Source of the DNA: Manduca sexta
Taxonomy: Eukaryota > Arthropoda > Insecta > Lepidoptera > Sphingidae
DNA: 64,000 nucleotides
Direction of reading: 5' to 3'
Assembly: GCF_014839805.1 (NCBI RefSeq)
Contig: NC_051141.1
Span: 21,050,790-21,114,789, forward strand
Both the position numbers and the translations under genes were made by a program. The notes below the pieces were generated by a model. The model searched no databases. It saw only the letters and a list, made by a program, of their open reading frames with translations, and was not told the DNA's origin. Shown in pieces: positions 32,706 through 43,941 of the stretch (positions are counted from its first letter, which is position 1; every line of letters starts with the position of its first letter).

Positions 32706-33091
32706 TGGATTGGGTTTATTTCATTCCACTTGTTAATTCATTAATTTAGAACGCGAAATTGTGTTTTTCATGAAAGAAGAATGAAATAGGTAACTATTTT
32801 TATTAGTACTAAAATTAACCTTCTTTAATAACTTTTTTAATTAACATTAAAAAAGTATTTACTGTGCGTATCAGTTGTAAGAGTTAAAAAAATGTTTATT
32901 TTGTTAGCTAGTTGCTAATATCACAATTTTCTTAAACATTTACGAAATGTGACCAAATAAGTACTTACCATACAAAACTTGGATGCACTAAACAATAAAA
33001 TCTTTTCGTTTGTGACAGGGAATCTTATTTTATTCTTATTAGTAATCGCCTAACCGTGCATCCAGCAAATGATTCGTTGATAGGTACTTAC

Positions 33092-33753
33092 CAGTGGCGA
33101 AGGGTGAACATTTTCAAAAGGGAACCCGACAAAATGTTTTTTCTACAGTTAACATAATATAATACGCTGTTCACAATAAATTAAAATCAGTAAAATATCA
33201 TAATACTTAATAATTTCCTTCTAACATAAAAATTATGTCTAGTCTCTAAATATACAAAATAATCATATATTTTGAACATAGGTACCTAGAGGAGTCCAAC
33301 AAGAATTAATAACGCACATACACTAATCATACATTCTAAATTATTACAAATATTTCGCCCCAATAGCTCAACATGAAGCCGCAAATTCGCGGGTTACCCT
33401 GAAGTACACAGACACGCACGCACACATGTATTTTTACGTCACTTCCAAAAGATTAGACAAAGACGCCGCGCTGCGTGTGAAAGAGACAACAATATCGCGA
33501 GGGAAGCTATACGCGGCCGGGTTCACTTCGAACACTATAAGGCGCGAACACTGCGCGCGAGTTACGATTTAACGAATTGAACATGAACGACAGATATCAT
33601 TGAAGTATTGATTTAATTTAATAATTATAAGATGACTTGTTTAATATACTATTTTTATTCTAGTTACATTGTTATGTTTTTCTTTTATTATTTTTAATTA
33701 ATTTACAAAAGGTAACCCGGTAGGAATCGGCTTGTATGGACGCTTCGCCACTG
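33092..33753. mobile_element. hAT-like element, CAGTGGCGAAG family, copy C (long form)
   Basis: A 662-bp member of the family with the same ends and a perfect 8-bp target duplication GTACTTAC (33,084-33,091 and 33,754-33,761). It is about four times longer than copies A and B. The extra interior is AT-rich with a GC-richer patch at 33,455-33,570 and no transposase frame. Confidence 0.88.
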
Positions 33754-33761
33754 GTACTTAC

Positions 33762-34770
33762 TTCACGACGTAAACAAATTTATGAAAATGACTGATCCAT
33801 ATGTTATAAGTCTAGCTAATTTCATTGTGCGACGCGTGCGACTCGCAAGTACTTACTTTTGGCCACTGGCGGGTGGCTGTCATTGTAGGTAGATTTCGAT
33901 AACTACTCAATGAATCGCACACGTTGCTATCTCAAGTATTACGAAATTGTTATGCACGCATTCGATACATACGGACATCTTTATTTTAACATAAGCATAA
34001 AATACTACTTTACTTAAAAAAAATAGTAGGCTGTCTTTTACATGCTGTATAATAGTATAGACTAGAGATATGGATTACCATAAACTTCTAAAAAACAATA
34101 ATTTGCGAGTTTCCGGTAATTTTCGTAACATAATTGTGAATATTACATAAAAAAAATACTTTAGTGTTACGTGATTTTTTTTTAGGAGGGGGGCGTGGGT
34201 TCTCGTTAATCGTTACGGCGCGATACATTTGGTCAAAAATCTTCAATAATTGCGTTACGTAATAGGCGAACAGCCCCTAATACAATTTTTTTTAATTATT
34301 GTGTTTATTAAGGTATGTTTGAGTCATTTAAAATACACAAAAAAAAATAACTTATATTGTAGCGTATTATTATAAAAAATGAAATAAACATTGCACTGTA
34401 TGGGTACAACATTGTGCGTTTGTTCAAAGCGTGCCGCCTCGGACCAGCGTATGCGACTATGTCCTCGTTCCTTACTCCGCAGTCCGCCTCGCGCCCTCAC
34501 GCGTGCCGCATGTGGTCGCACTATTGTGTATCGTTATTTTTTTTTTTTTTTTTTTTTTTTATTGTGATTGATTATGAAAGAAATAACTCTGGATTGTAAA
34601 ACTATTAGTGGATTTATTGAGAACAGTAAAGACTAGACTATGAGTAAAGAGAAGTATATAATTTCTTAATTTAAAGCGGCATACTGCCAGTACTAAAATA
34701 GCTCACATTGGTTGTTATTGTTTGGTTTATACTCTTTTCTACTATACAGTTCCAACATATTGATTCTCAA
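33762..34770. other. AT-rich intergenic stretch with poly(T)
   Basis: No gene recognised. A run of T at about 34,536-34,560 may be the reverse of a retroposon poly(A) tail, but no body is recognisable next to it. Confidence 0.4.
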
Positions 34771-34771
34771 G

Positions 34772-34879
34772 GAGGAAGGAAGGAAGGAAGGAAGGAAGGA
34801 AGGAAGGAAGGAAGGAAGGAAGGAAGGAAGGAAGGAAGGAAGGAAGGAAGGAAGGAAGGAAGGAAGGAAGGAAGGAAGG
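34772..34879 (+). repeat. (GGAA)n microsatellite
   Basis: About 27 uninterrupted GGAA tetramers, running directly into the hexamer array that follows. Confidence 0.97.
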
Positions 34880-35196
34880 TTTAGGTTTAGGTTTAGGTTT
34901 AGGTTTAGGTTTAGGTTTAGGTTTAGGTTTAGGTTTAGGTTTAGGTTTAGGTTTAGGTTTAGGTTTAGGTTTAGGTTTAGGTTTAGGTTTAGGTTTAGGT
35001 TTAGGTTTAGGTTTAGGTTTAGGTTTAGGTTTAGGTTTAGGTTTAGGTTTAGGTTTAGGTTTAGGTTTAGGTTTAGGTTTAGGTTTAGGTTTAGGTTTAG
35101 GTTTAGGTTTAGGTTTAGGTTTAGGTTTAGGTTTAGGTTTAGGTTTAGGTTTAGGTTTAGGTTTAGGTTTAGGTTTAGGTTTAGGTTTAGGTTTAG
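34878..35196 (+). repeat. (TTTAGG)n hexamer array, telomere-variant repeat
   Basis: About 53 nearly perfect GGTTTA units. The unit differs by one T from the insect telomere repeat TTAGG, and the array passes without a break into TTAGG pentamers. The open frame through it (alternating Arg-Phe) is a by-product of the repeat. Confidence 0.97.
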
Positions 35197-35279
35197 GTTA
35201 GGTTAGGTTAGGTTAGGTTAGGTTAGGTTAGGTTAGGTTAGGTTAGGTTAGGTTAGGTTAGGTTAGGTTAGGTTAGGTT
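35197..35279 (+). repeat. (TTAGG)n insect telomeric repeat array
   Basis: About 16 TTAGG units, the canonical telomere repeat of most insects including Lepidoptera. It ends at the first base of a retrotransposon-like sequence. The G-rich strand runs left to right, so in a real telomere the chromosome end would lie to the right. Confidence 0.95.
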
Positions 35280-37354
35280 GGGGTGCTAGGTCAGGAAACC
35301 TCCTCGTGGTGCACCCTGGGCAACGGCGCGTCGATCAGACCGATCAGGCTGATCTGCGCGCCGGCGAATATCCTGACAACGAGTTGTTGACGGTCGTCGC
35401 CTCTTGCGGCGGCCGCCGTCTAGTTACGCCGTCGGACAGTGTCGTCGTCGACTAGTCTCTCCGTCACTTGTGGCGTTGGCGAGTAGGCCCGCTGACGATA
35501 TTTTCCGCCGTCGACTAGGACAACGTCGTGGGGCCCATCTCGGGCAGCTTCCGGTTCCGTCCCGGGAGTGTCGGCGGGCTCGGTGTGCGCTCACCCCGCC
35601 CCGAGCAGGCAGTGGGGGATTTTCCCTTTCATTGCCACCGTCATAGATCGTAACCCGGTATGGAGGTCTGTGGATATGTCTCGCGCTCCTGCCGGACCGA
35701 GGGTCTTGGCTTAACCGCCCGGGCCGCGAGGAAGAAAACCTCTATAAAAAATCACCCCGAATCCCAAGCGGCGGCGCACCGCGAGGGGATGCATGGCCGA
35801 TGGGTAGTTCGGTCTCGAGTGCGACCGCCGCCAGAGTACCGGCCGACACTCTGCGCGGGTTACGCTAGGCTTACCCAGGTACAGGGGGAACTGCCTGGGT
35901 GGACCATCCTTTCCCCATACTCGTGGGAACAATCATGGAATCCTTATCACAAAACTTAAAAAACCCAATCATTCTGTTGACGAAGTTGCCTTCTCCGGCT
36001 CCGGAATCCGGGGTTGGGGAGGCGGAGTTCGGGGGGCGAAAGCCCGCTGATGGCGAAGTACAGAAGGAGAAATCGGGCGAGAAGCCCATGGAGGTGGCAG
36101 ATGAGTTTGTACGGCCTCTGAGTCTAGACTCGGACTCAAGTGGGAGCGGCTCCACCGTACGCAGCAAAAAACTCTGGAGGAGGAATTCGCGCTCAAGGCA
36201 CAGTTTGTCGCAATTCACCAGCGACACTGACGAACCAACACCAAAGTCGCAAACAACCGACAGCAGAGGAAGAGGACGCCCGCCCTCAGTTGGCAAATAT
36301 GTCGGCTTGAGGAAAGCTCAGTTGGAGCGAGATAGGCTCCAACGCGAAGAGGCGAAGAAGAAGGCCGAAAAGGAGCTGGAGGACCGGCTCCATTTCGTTA
36401 AGTCGCCGGTGCTTCCCAGGGTGTCAGACACCGAAGAAGAGGACAAACCCGTGCTGAGGGAAGATCTTAGAAAGTGTGTCCAGGTTGTACGCACAACAGT
36501 AAGGAAATCTGGCAACCTCAAAGGTACTTCCCAGAAGGCCCTAAACTGGGTCACAAACAAAATTGCCAGGTATGTAGACCAACCTGAGTCTGCCGCAATC
36601 GCTCTTCTTGAGAGCGAGGTTAAGAAGTGGCAGGAGAACTGTGCCCGGCTCGAGGCAAACATGAAGGTAATTCAGGAGGAGAATACAGCTCTGAAACGAC
36701 GCCTCGAAGAGCTGGAGGCGGCCGCCAAAGGGCCGTCTACAGAGGAGATGCTGGCGATGGTCGAAGCGAGGGTCCAAGCCCGAATGGAATCGATCCTCAT
36801 GGGCCCGGCGCAACGGCCCTCGCTGGCACACGAGAGAAAGGCCTCTCCAGGAGATACTCAACTCCCGGTGAGCGATGGCTATGTCGGCGGAACCCAGGCC
36901 ATGCCGAGAAGAGAAAAAGGCAAAGGGAGGGGGAAAAAGACAGCCCAGCCCGCTGCGGCTCCCGCTCCCGCTCCCACTATCCCCGCTCCCATTGCTGGGC
37001 CTTCCAGCGCTCCGCCGCAAGCCGTAGCGGGCCCTTCTACAGCGGCGGCGTCGACATCTACGATGGCGCCAGCAACCACGAGAAGACGCGAGAAGAGCGC
37101 GGCGGCTGTAAAGAAGTCGTTACAAGGCTCCAAGCCGAAGAAGAGCGGGAGAAAAGATCCGGCAGTTCAACCTGCGCCGGAGCCCCGTCCGCTGCCATCG
37201 GCCCCTGCCACAATGGAGACACCATGGGTCGAGGTGGCCAGAAGGAAGAAGAAGGGGAAGACGACAGAAGCGCCAACAACAACCAGCGTGCAGCCGCCAA
37301 AACCTTCGCGCCGAAAGGAACCCAAGCTGCGACCGCCACGATCTGCGGCCGTGG
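35280..37354 (+). mobile_element. Telomere-repeat-associated non-LTR retrotransposon (TRAS/SART-like), 5' part
   Basis: Immediately after the TTAGG array comes about 620 bp of GC-rich 5' UTR-like sequence and then a long ORF1-type frame, cut by the assembly gap. Lepidopteran TRAS and SART families (R1 clade) insert specifically into TTAGG repeats, and junction, composition and ORF1 type all fit. I cannot tell TRAS from SART: endonuclease, reverse transcriptase and 3' end are missing. Confidence 0.75.
35899..37354 (+). CDS. Retrotransposon ORF1 (gag-like), partial, runs into gap
   Basis: About 485 readable residues before the gap, with no stop. Order of features: an acidic/Ser-rich N-terminus, a GRGRPPSVGKYVGL motif near residue 125, a charged helix-rich region (REEAKKKAEKELEDR), a probable coiled coil (about 230-275, with ENTALKRRLEELEAAA), then Pro/Ala- and Lys/Arg-rich linkers and ETPWVEVARRKKKGK. 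R1-clade ORF1 proteins have this plan and end in CCHC zinc knuckles, which would lie in or beyond the gap. Translation could start at 35,899 or at the next Met (35,935). The role is RNA binding and particle formation for retrotransposition. Confidence 0.72.
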
Positions 37355-37854
37355 NNNNNNNNNNNNNNNNNNNNNNNNNNNNNNNNNNNNNNNNNNNNNN
37401 NNNNNNNNNNNNNNNNNNNNNNNNNNNNNNNNNNNNNNNNNNNNNNNNNNNNNNNNNNNNNNNNNNNNNNNNNNNNNNNNNNNNNNNNNNNNNNNNNNNN
37501 NNNNNNNNNNNNNNNNNNNNNNNNNNNNNNNNNNNNNNNNNNNNNNNNNNNNNNNNNNNNNNNNNNNNNNNNNNNNNNNNNNNNNNNNNNNNNNNNNNNN
37601 NNNNNNNNNNNNNNNNNNNNNNNNNNNNNNNNNNNNNNNNNNNNNNNNNNNNNNNNNNNNNNNNNNNNNNNNNNNNNNNNNNNNNNNNNNNNNNNNNNNN
37701 NNNNNNNNNNNNNNNNNNNNNNNNNNNNNNNNNNNNNNNNNNNNNNNNNNNNNNNNNNNNNNNNNNNNNNNNNNNNNNNNNNNNNNNNNNNNNNNNNNNN
37801 NNNNNNNNNNNNNNNNNNNNNNNNNNNNNNNNNNNNNNNNNNNNNNNNNNNNNN
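37355..37854. other. Assembly gap of exactly 500 N
   Basis: A run of 500 N, the same size as the gap at 55,812-56,311, so it is a placeholder for unknown distance. The left contig ends inside the telomere-associated retrotransposon; the right contig starts in unrelated AT-rich DNA. Confidence 0.99.
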
Positions 37855-40090
37855 TTCGATAACTATTAAATGAATAACCAATTTCTTTATTCACCACTAC
37901 ATGGCTCTTTTAAGCAACCTATTTTAATATGGATTTTATTCCTAAAATTCGCAATTAATATTTATTTTATACTAGCTACCCCGACAGACGTTGTCCCGTC
38001 TTAACTATGAATTTGCAGCGCGTATTCTGTCAATCGCTGAAATTAACTTTTCTCAAATTTTCTAATGTTCCGCTCAACTTCCTTAATTTTTTCTTTCATA
38101 AGATCCTTCCTGACAACAACAAACACAACCAAAAAAAATTGTGAAAGCGGTCCAGCCATTCACGCGTGATGCGATGACCAAGGGAAATAAAGATTCATTT
38201 TTATATATTATATAGATAAGATAAAAGGCTAAACTATTTTGACCTTGAACAATACCCTAACATTATATTAATTTTATTTTGTAGTAACTCGTTATTTATC
38301 ACAGGCCTATGATAAAAAGACCAACTGATCCATGCCAGTGTGTGTCTTATCCTTCAATAGGGTATTTTAGTGTATGTGAGGAAAAAGCCAAAAATACATA
38401 AATAAGATAGTTCAATCAAAAAGCAATCTTAAAATAGTAGTTTCAGTTCATAAAATAATAAAATATTTTTTTTAATTCAGTTCAAAGTTTTGCCTTTTTT
38501 TATCTGTTTTACAAATATGCGAAACGAGTGCCGCCATGACAAGACGTCATCAAGGCAGTAAACTACTTGAAGTGTCTATACGCGTTCACTATTTCTAATT
38601 TATCGAAACAGACAAATTTTTGGGACAATAAATTTGGATTTCTCCTCGTAATTTGCAATGAAGTTTTCCTCATAGTCATATCACTTGGCACTTGAATACA
38701 CAGTTTTTTCGGCGTTTTAAAACGGTAAGTATCACTGTAAAAAAGTAGCCAGAGTAAGGCTGCCTATAATACATTATAATGGAACCATTAGTGAGTAATT
38801 TTTACAATAATACACCGGCTTACTATCAAACATAAACTACATTAAAAATACTATAAACCGCGATTGCAACTTGTCTGTTACGTTAAAAGTGTAACACGCA
38901 CAAAGTTGTTAATTAGTCTACAATCATCATGGCATGGTTAACAATTAATATGAAATTGTAAAGAGCTAATAATTCAATAGAATGTAATTTTATAGTCAGT
39001 TGCTCCTACGCTTAACAATTGTGCGTTTGTATAGGTACAAATTGCAAATGCATGAGCAATTATACGTGAAGTATAGTGGTGGTAGACAAAGGCACGCAAG
39101 TGTTACGAACTTAATAAAAGAGAAATAAATGAAACGCAACAATGATTGGACAGTCACTACTCACTACTATTAATATTTAGTACATTTTAAAATTACTCAC
39201 ATCGATGCACACATAGTATTTCATAATCAACGTGGCATTTAATGTGAAGACAGAGAAAATTATAAAAGTATCAGTGTGTATGTGAGTAAGTAGTTATGTC
39301 ACTTTAATGATGTTTGGCTGGGATTAATTGGCACCTTCTGATTATCTGATATTTTTATAGTATATCCCACCTGATTAATAAGTTTATCTCATTATACTTA
39401 ACATTGCCACCGCACTTATTCGATTTCAACAGTTCCTCTATCCCTTCAAGCATGATACATCCATCTGTAAGACGCAAACAACGAAACTCCTAGGATCGAC
39501 GATACATAAGAAGTAACACTAAATTTATCATTACGCTATCTAATCGGAATAAAATGCCGCATGAAAGTCTAAATTCATAATAAATAAAAATGCATAGCAA
39601 TAAAATAAGTAATTTCAACTATTTATAATTTAATTTAAAGTACGTAACACTTTAGCGCGTGAGCGTAACCATGACCTCAACTATACCGCCGTTATTAATA
39701 ATGGTGTGCACTAATTAAACTTAACCCGTAGTTATGTGACATTCGATTATAATTTCTCTTTAGCTCATCCCCGTTTGTGTTTAGCGTGATGGCGTCGCAC
39801 AGTAACTCAACGTTCGCTTGCTTTATGTGACATAAGCGACATCATCATGATGTGTTTAGTGTAGTGAAAGCCTATCCCGGTAGATGTCACTTTATCGTAT
39901 TATTTATCTCTACTGGCATTGTGACCTCTCAATTATAATTAGAGACTTTAGTACACCGGTCATAAACAAATACTATTTATGCGAAAATATTTAATTCTTT
40001 CTCTATATACAACGCTGTTACTCTCGCAACATCCATGTACAATACCATGTATAATTTGTCCTTACAATACTTTAATGCACAATATTTAAT
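37855..40090. other. AT-rich intergenic stretch
   Basis: No gene. At about 37,970-38,220 there is an interspersed-repeat-like module ('ACTAGCTACCCCGACAGACG' ... 'GTCCAGCCATTCACGCGTGA' ... 'TATATAGATAAGA') of a type common in insect genomes. The rest holds nothing recognisable. Confidence 0.45.
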
Positions 40091-40416
40091 ATAATACTAA
40101 TATCAGCCCTGTATTATATATTGTCTCACTGATGAGCACGGCCCTCCTCTACTACTGAGAGGAAATAGGCTTTAGTCCAACACGCTGGCCTAGTGCGGGT
40201 TGGTAGACTCCACACACCCTCGAAAATTCCTAATATAGAATTTTTCAGGTATGCAGGTTTCGTCACGATGTTTTCCTTCACTGTTAAAGCAAGCGATAAT
40301 TCATAAAGAATACAAACGTACTTTTTTAAAAAAGTCAGAGGTTTGTGCCCTTGGGATTTGAACCTGTGGACATTCGTCTCGGCAGTCCATTCCACAACCA
40401 ACTAGGCTATCGCCGC
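40091..40416 (-). repeat. tRNA-derived SINE, copy 3 (full length)
   Basis: Same family as 904-1,211, with a complete tRNA-like head at the 40,416 end. A 12-bp target duplication with one mismatch flanks it (ACAATATTTAAT at 40,079-40,090; ACAATGTTTAAT at 40,417-40,428), which fixes both ends. Confidence 0.88.
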
Positions 40417-40428
40417 ACAATGTTTAAT

Positions 40429-42149
40429 TCCGATCAAATGGAATTTGACTCAATAGATCAATCCTCAATAAGATTGATCGCTGCCATAGGTTTAAATAAG
40501 TAAACAGAGTAAAATACAGCCAATATTTTTTTAAGTATATTTTTTAAATACCATAGAGTAGAAATACGGATAAGAGGGAAAGAAAAATTTACTAATTTAG
40601 AAATATATATATTAATTAATTATTGTGCGTCCGGATTAGTGTGAGATTTAGCATAATTAAAATTCATATAGGGGAGCTGAGAAAAATAAAAGAATATGTG
40701 TTATAAGTATATAGAATTCGGTGCTTCAATCGACGACCACTAAGCCGCATAAAGCGTCGGAAAATCGTATATTTATTTGTGCCGGGAAAATATCCCAAAA
40801 CAAGAAACGGAATTGCGAGTCCTCTTTGTGATCAGGTCAACAAGTTTTGGTTTACTCAATGAGTAACGAAATACGATCTATAGATGTTTCTTAGGTGTTC
40901 ATTTAAAAAGGCTATAGATACTAATCTTTTAAAAACAACTTCTTGAGTTTGGTAACGGCATGCCTATTCGGTTTACAAACCACATATCCACCGCGCCGTC
41001 GGTTGCCACCCAGCAAAACCGACAACAAACTTGTGCACTTACACATTACTACAGACATATAAATTAGATAACATACAGCAAGTTTATTTTTATTTACTCT
41101 TTGAACAATTTCATTGATTATAAAATTCAAAATTTATACACTACATTTTAAATGAAAATTCTACGTGCTACGTTCTTTACAGGTCCCGGAAAATTTTCTA
41201 GTTGAATTGCACTCAGTTGCGGCAACTTCATACCGTTCCACGAAATTATAATAGGGCAATATTTTAATCATAGTTTAGGTTACCAGTGAATAATCGGCAA
41301 AGTTTGTTCAGAATTGCGTACCAGATCATGAAGTTGTATAAGCTTCGTCGTTAAGTGTTGTTCAGAATTGAGAGTACTTAATATTACACTTGATAGCTTT
41401 CTGTTATAACTTAGCGATCTTAAACATATACATACGTTTTTATTGCATTTCTACTCTATATGCAGGTAGATAACATAAACAGATAACAAACATTAAAAAA
41501 GAAACGAAGAAATTCAATGCCGTCAGAATTAATTAAACAATCATTGTAAAAATTTAATTATACAAATACTTAATCGATGAAATTAGGATGGCACTAACGA
41601 AAGCGGTAATTAATACGATCAATTATGAATGGCCACGAATGATGGACCATCTGAAATCTCTCATTCATATGCGAGGAGCGGCGGGAAGCCCTAGCTAGAA
41701 TTAATAATCACCAGCGGCCGCACGGCACCACCACGAATCTCATGGACAAGACCTAATATTTAGGAATGAGCTTAGAGTTCACTTGGTTTCAGATACCTCG
41801 TTAAATGTAAACTGTCCAACTATAAACTCGTGATTATCTATGAAGATGTCACATTTTGGGAAAAATTAAAGCTGAATCCCGAGGTCAGATCTTAGATAAA
41901 ATAGCGCAAACACAGTATCATAAATACATTAATATTCATTTCTCTTAATTATTTCCTAAACATTATCAATCAATGATAGGCCACGAAAACGTTTGATTTC
42001 AACTATCTCAATCTCATAAACGACGTTTCGTTAAGAATATATTGTCCTTAAGTAAACGGGCAAGAAGCTCTTAAAATGTCTTACTTGCCGTCTCACTCTC
42101 GTGTAACTTGTAAGTAATCACGTAGCGAGAATCATTTCAGCCGGGAATC
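40429..42149. other. AT-rich intergenic stretch
   Basis: No gene recognised. A minus-strand frame at 40,921-41,130 contains GGNRRRGGYVVCKPNRHAV, possibly a repeat fragment, but I cannot place it. Confidence 0.35.
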
Positions 42150-42480
42150 GTTCACTGCTAAACATAGACCTCCCTCATTGAGCCCCACAGGGACCGGTTC
42201 TGGGACGCCCTCATCCCTCGGACTCCGGCGACCCTCAACAGGTCATCGGTCCATCTCGTGAGGGCCTGCCTACGCTGCGTCTCCCGGTTCGTGGTCGCCA
42301 CTCCAAAACTTTTCCGCTCCAATGGCCATCAGTTCTACGAACTATGTGCCCTGCCCACTGCCACTTGAGTTTCGCAACTCTAAGGGCTATGTCGGTTACT
42401 TTGGTTCTCCTGCGGATCTCCTCATTTCTGATTCTATCCCGCAGGGAAACTCCCGTAGCGAGAACAGTCCATCCCAAATA
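42150..42480 (-). pseudogene. LINE (RTE-like) reverse transcriptase C-terminal remnant
   Basis: Minus-strand frame with GVSLRDRIRNEEIRRRTKV, TDIALRVAKLKWQWAGHI, VRRTDGHW and VLEWRPRTGRRSVGRP, then after a frameshift TRWTDDLLRVAGVRG and NRSLWGSMREVYV. This order is the C-terminal end of the lepidopteran endonuclease-reverse transcriptases often labelled 'craniofacial development protein 2-like'. The catalytic RT part is absent and the frame is broken near 42,245, so it is a 5'-truncated dead copy. Confidence 0.8.
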
Positions 42481-42744
42481 TAATAAATGAGTGTCGCTTC
42501 TAACACGTTCGAGGTGCGTGGACGTGTAATATTTGCACTGTGGCACGGGCGCAGAGCAATCACCAATTATCGAGAACGCAGCGCACAGAGCACAGACTCG
42601 CGTCTGCCGACTGCGGCCGCGCCACAAGAATATCGCATCACCTGACCCCCGGGCCCCCGTACCCCAGGGAACCGCTCTACCTATTGTGTTATTAATTCAC
42701 AATCATTTCGTACAGATCTGGGATTAGAATGTTTATTACATTAT

Positions 42745-43165
42745 AGCTTATGCTTGCGGCTTTGCCCGCGTGAAAGAGTTTTCTGGGATAAAAAGTCCCG
42801 TTATATATTTTCCCGCGATAGAACACCCATTTCTACCTATGATGATCCACGAAGCTATTAAAATAAAAAAAACATCCAAAATTAAATAGAGAATATGTTT
42901 GGAAGGTTGTGAAAGCCTGGGATCCTGTTTTACATTTAATTAAATCGAAACCCAAAAGACTGGCTGTCAGACTTCAAGACATTGTTAGCTCATTCTGCGC
43001 AGATCGGCATAACAGTTAAAAATTAAAATATTGTACAATTGTAAAATAAAATTGGATATTGTATCTAAATTTTCGGACGACGAACACCTCAGCCCGCGCC
43101 GTGACCACGAAGGCTGCAAAGTAGGTATTCGAAACGTCGGGAGAAAATTATAATATAAAATCCGC
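42745..43165 (-). repeat. Interspersed repeat fragments
   Basis: At 42,748-42,830 an inverted module 'GCGGCTTTGCCCGCGTGAAAG...GGGATAAAA' resembles the GC-rich tail repeats at 4,000 and 46,320. At 43,060-43,165 an inverted 'CTCCCGACGTTTCGAATACC...CCTTCGTGGTCACGG' module, common in moth genomes, is present. Both are non-coding. Confidence 0.45.
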
Positions 43166-43941
43166 AATAAAATCCGTAAAATAGTTTAATTTCAATGTCT
43201 AACATTTGCGTAAACATAATAAATCATTACAAACGGATGTATGAAGTTTTAATATTGCAATGCGCTACTCTAAGGCATACGGTGAAGGTATACAGATAAT
43301 TCCTGAAGGATTTAGACTCTGTTCAAATATATATTGGAGATGTTTCGCACTGCGCCGTGATGCATTAGTTATAATTCGAAATGAACTAGGAATGTTAGGG
43401 CGTGTTCAAATAGTTCCAATTTCCTTAATAATGTTTAAGATTCGGTATAGCTACATAATTAAATACATGTCAAGACAAAGGGCATCAAACTTAACGACCA
43501 TTTCGAAATTATCTATTAACTTTGTAGCTTATATCTGTAACTCTTTAGCCTCTAAGCCTTGAAGTTGGTCACTTCACTCGCTATTGAGCATTGCCTCTGT
43601 AGTCTTTGGAAACAGTAGCTCAAGCACCACCGACAACAACTTTTCGCCTTCCTGAATTAATAGAGATAGTTGTATATGCATTTCTCATCCAACCAGAAGC
43701 ATCTAATGAAATCACAGTCAGATTCTATGCAGATTGTAATAAATATTAAATTAGTATTAGACATAACTTGAATGGAAGCTTGATGCACTCGCCTTTGTAA
43801 TTAGGCACGTCGTTTCTAATAAAGAAGTTTAGCCCTTTCTGTATAACTTGTTTAAATTCATTTAAGCATTTGAGTATATTAAGCGATAAATAATAGAATA
43901 ACGAGCTCACATATGGATTGGGTATTCCATTGTATAATGTA

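Noticed and set aside
34712..35206. 164-residue frame of Lys-Glu-Gly-Arg and Arg-Phe repeats
   Set aside because: It is the translation of (GGAA)n and (TTTAGG)n simple repeats, not a gene.
36627..37862. Second long plus-strand frame over the retrotransposon ORF1
   Set aside because: Offset frame of ORF1 extended through the N gap; the composition is a frame-shadow.
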